Shown here: positions 5,558-5,624 of the stretch, piece by piece
How positions within the stretch are numbered: position 1 is the stretch's first letter
How the letters are laid out: every line of letters begins with the position of its first letter
DNA from: an uncultured bacterium
Lineage (GTDB): Bacteria; Actinomycetota; Coriobacteriia; Coriobacteriales; Coriobacteriaceae
DNA: 5,624 nucleotides
Assembly: GCA_905215195.1 (NCBI GenBank)
Contig: CAJMPF010000122.1
Location: forward strand, 1 to 5,624
Direction: 5' to 3'
The notes under the pieces: model-generated
Seen by the model: only the letters and a program-made list of their open reading frames with translations
Databases searched by the model: none
Told to the model about the DNA's origin: nothing
Position numbers and translations under genes: made by a program

Positions 5558-5624
5558 TGCGGTGACGCTGTTGCGAGCGGTCTGCGATGGGGCCGTTGTT
5601 GGTTGGGGCCGCTGGGCTGATGGG

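Noticed and set aside
1..5624. CRISPR array, tRNA, rRNA, phage or transposase genes
   Set aside because: There are no regularly spaced repeats, no tRNA-like folds, and no protein motifs of mobile elements; the repeats present are palindromic singletons.

Overview
The window carries four genes of the aspartate-family amino-acid pathway and three prominent palindromic intergenic elements. The DNA is GC-rich, coding regions favour G/C third positions, and the proteins resemble those of high-GC Gram-positive bacteria. My best guess is a Coriobacteriia member such as Collinsella. This is an inference from composition and protein style, not a database match.

Layout. Positions 1-118 hold a compact nested hairpin downstream of thrB. 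Positions 119-1001 (minus) encode homoserine kinase (thrB), interrupted by one extra base near position 698, so the frame is broken as given. Positions 1002-1205 hold a large nested palindrome directly upstream of the thrB ribosome binding site, and a GNRA-loop hairpin that probably terminates thrC. Positions 1206-2723 (minus) encode threonine synthase (thrC). A 104-bp divergent promoter region with a near-perfect 16-nt dyad separates thrC from lysC, the aspartate kinase at 2828-4216 (plus). The 173-bp gap after lysC has a 26-nt dyad, an array of TTTCG pentamers, a probable intrinsic terminator and a weak candidate promoter. asd (aspartate-semialdehyde dehydrogenase) follows at 4390-5415 (plus). 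The right end holds a short intrinsic terminator built into a 130-nt doubly nested palindrome. I see no gene in 5416-5624.

How the genes work together. LysC phosphorylates aspartate and Asd reduces aspartyl phosphate to the semialdehyde, the branch point to lysine and to homoserine. ThrB and ThrC turn homoserine into threonine. Homoserine dehydrogenase, needed to link Asd to ThrB, is not in the window. The lysC/asd and thrC/thrB arms are transcribed away from each other from the region around 2724-2827.

Most worth a second look: the thrB frameshift, and a 41-nt hairpin core that appears at both ends of the window in opposite orientations (36 of 41 bases identical, including one compensated base pair). 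The core suggests a dispersed structured repeat family. No established exotic system (CRISPR, phage, transposase, toxin, defence gene) is visible.
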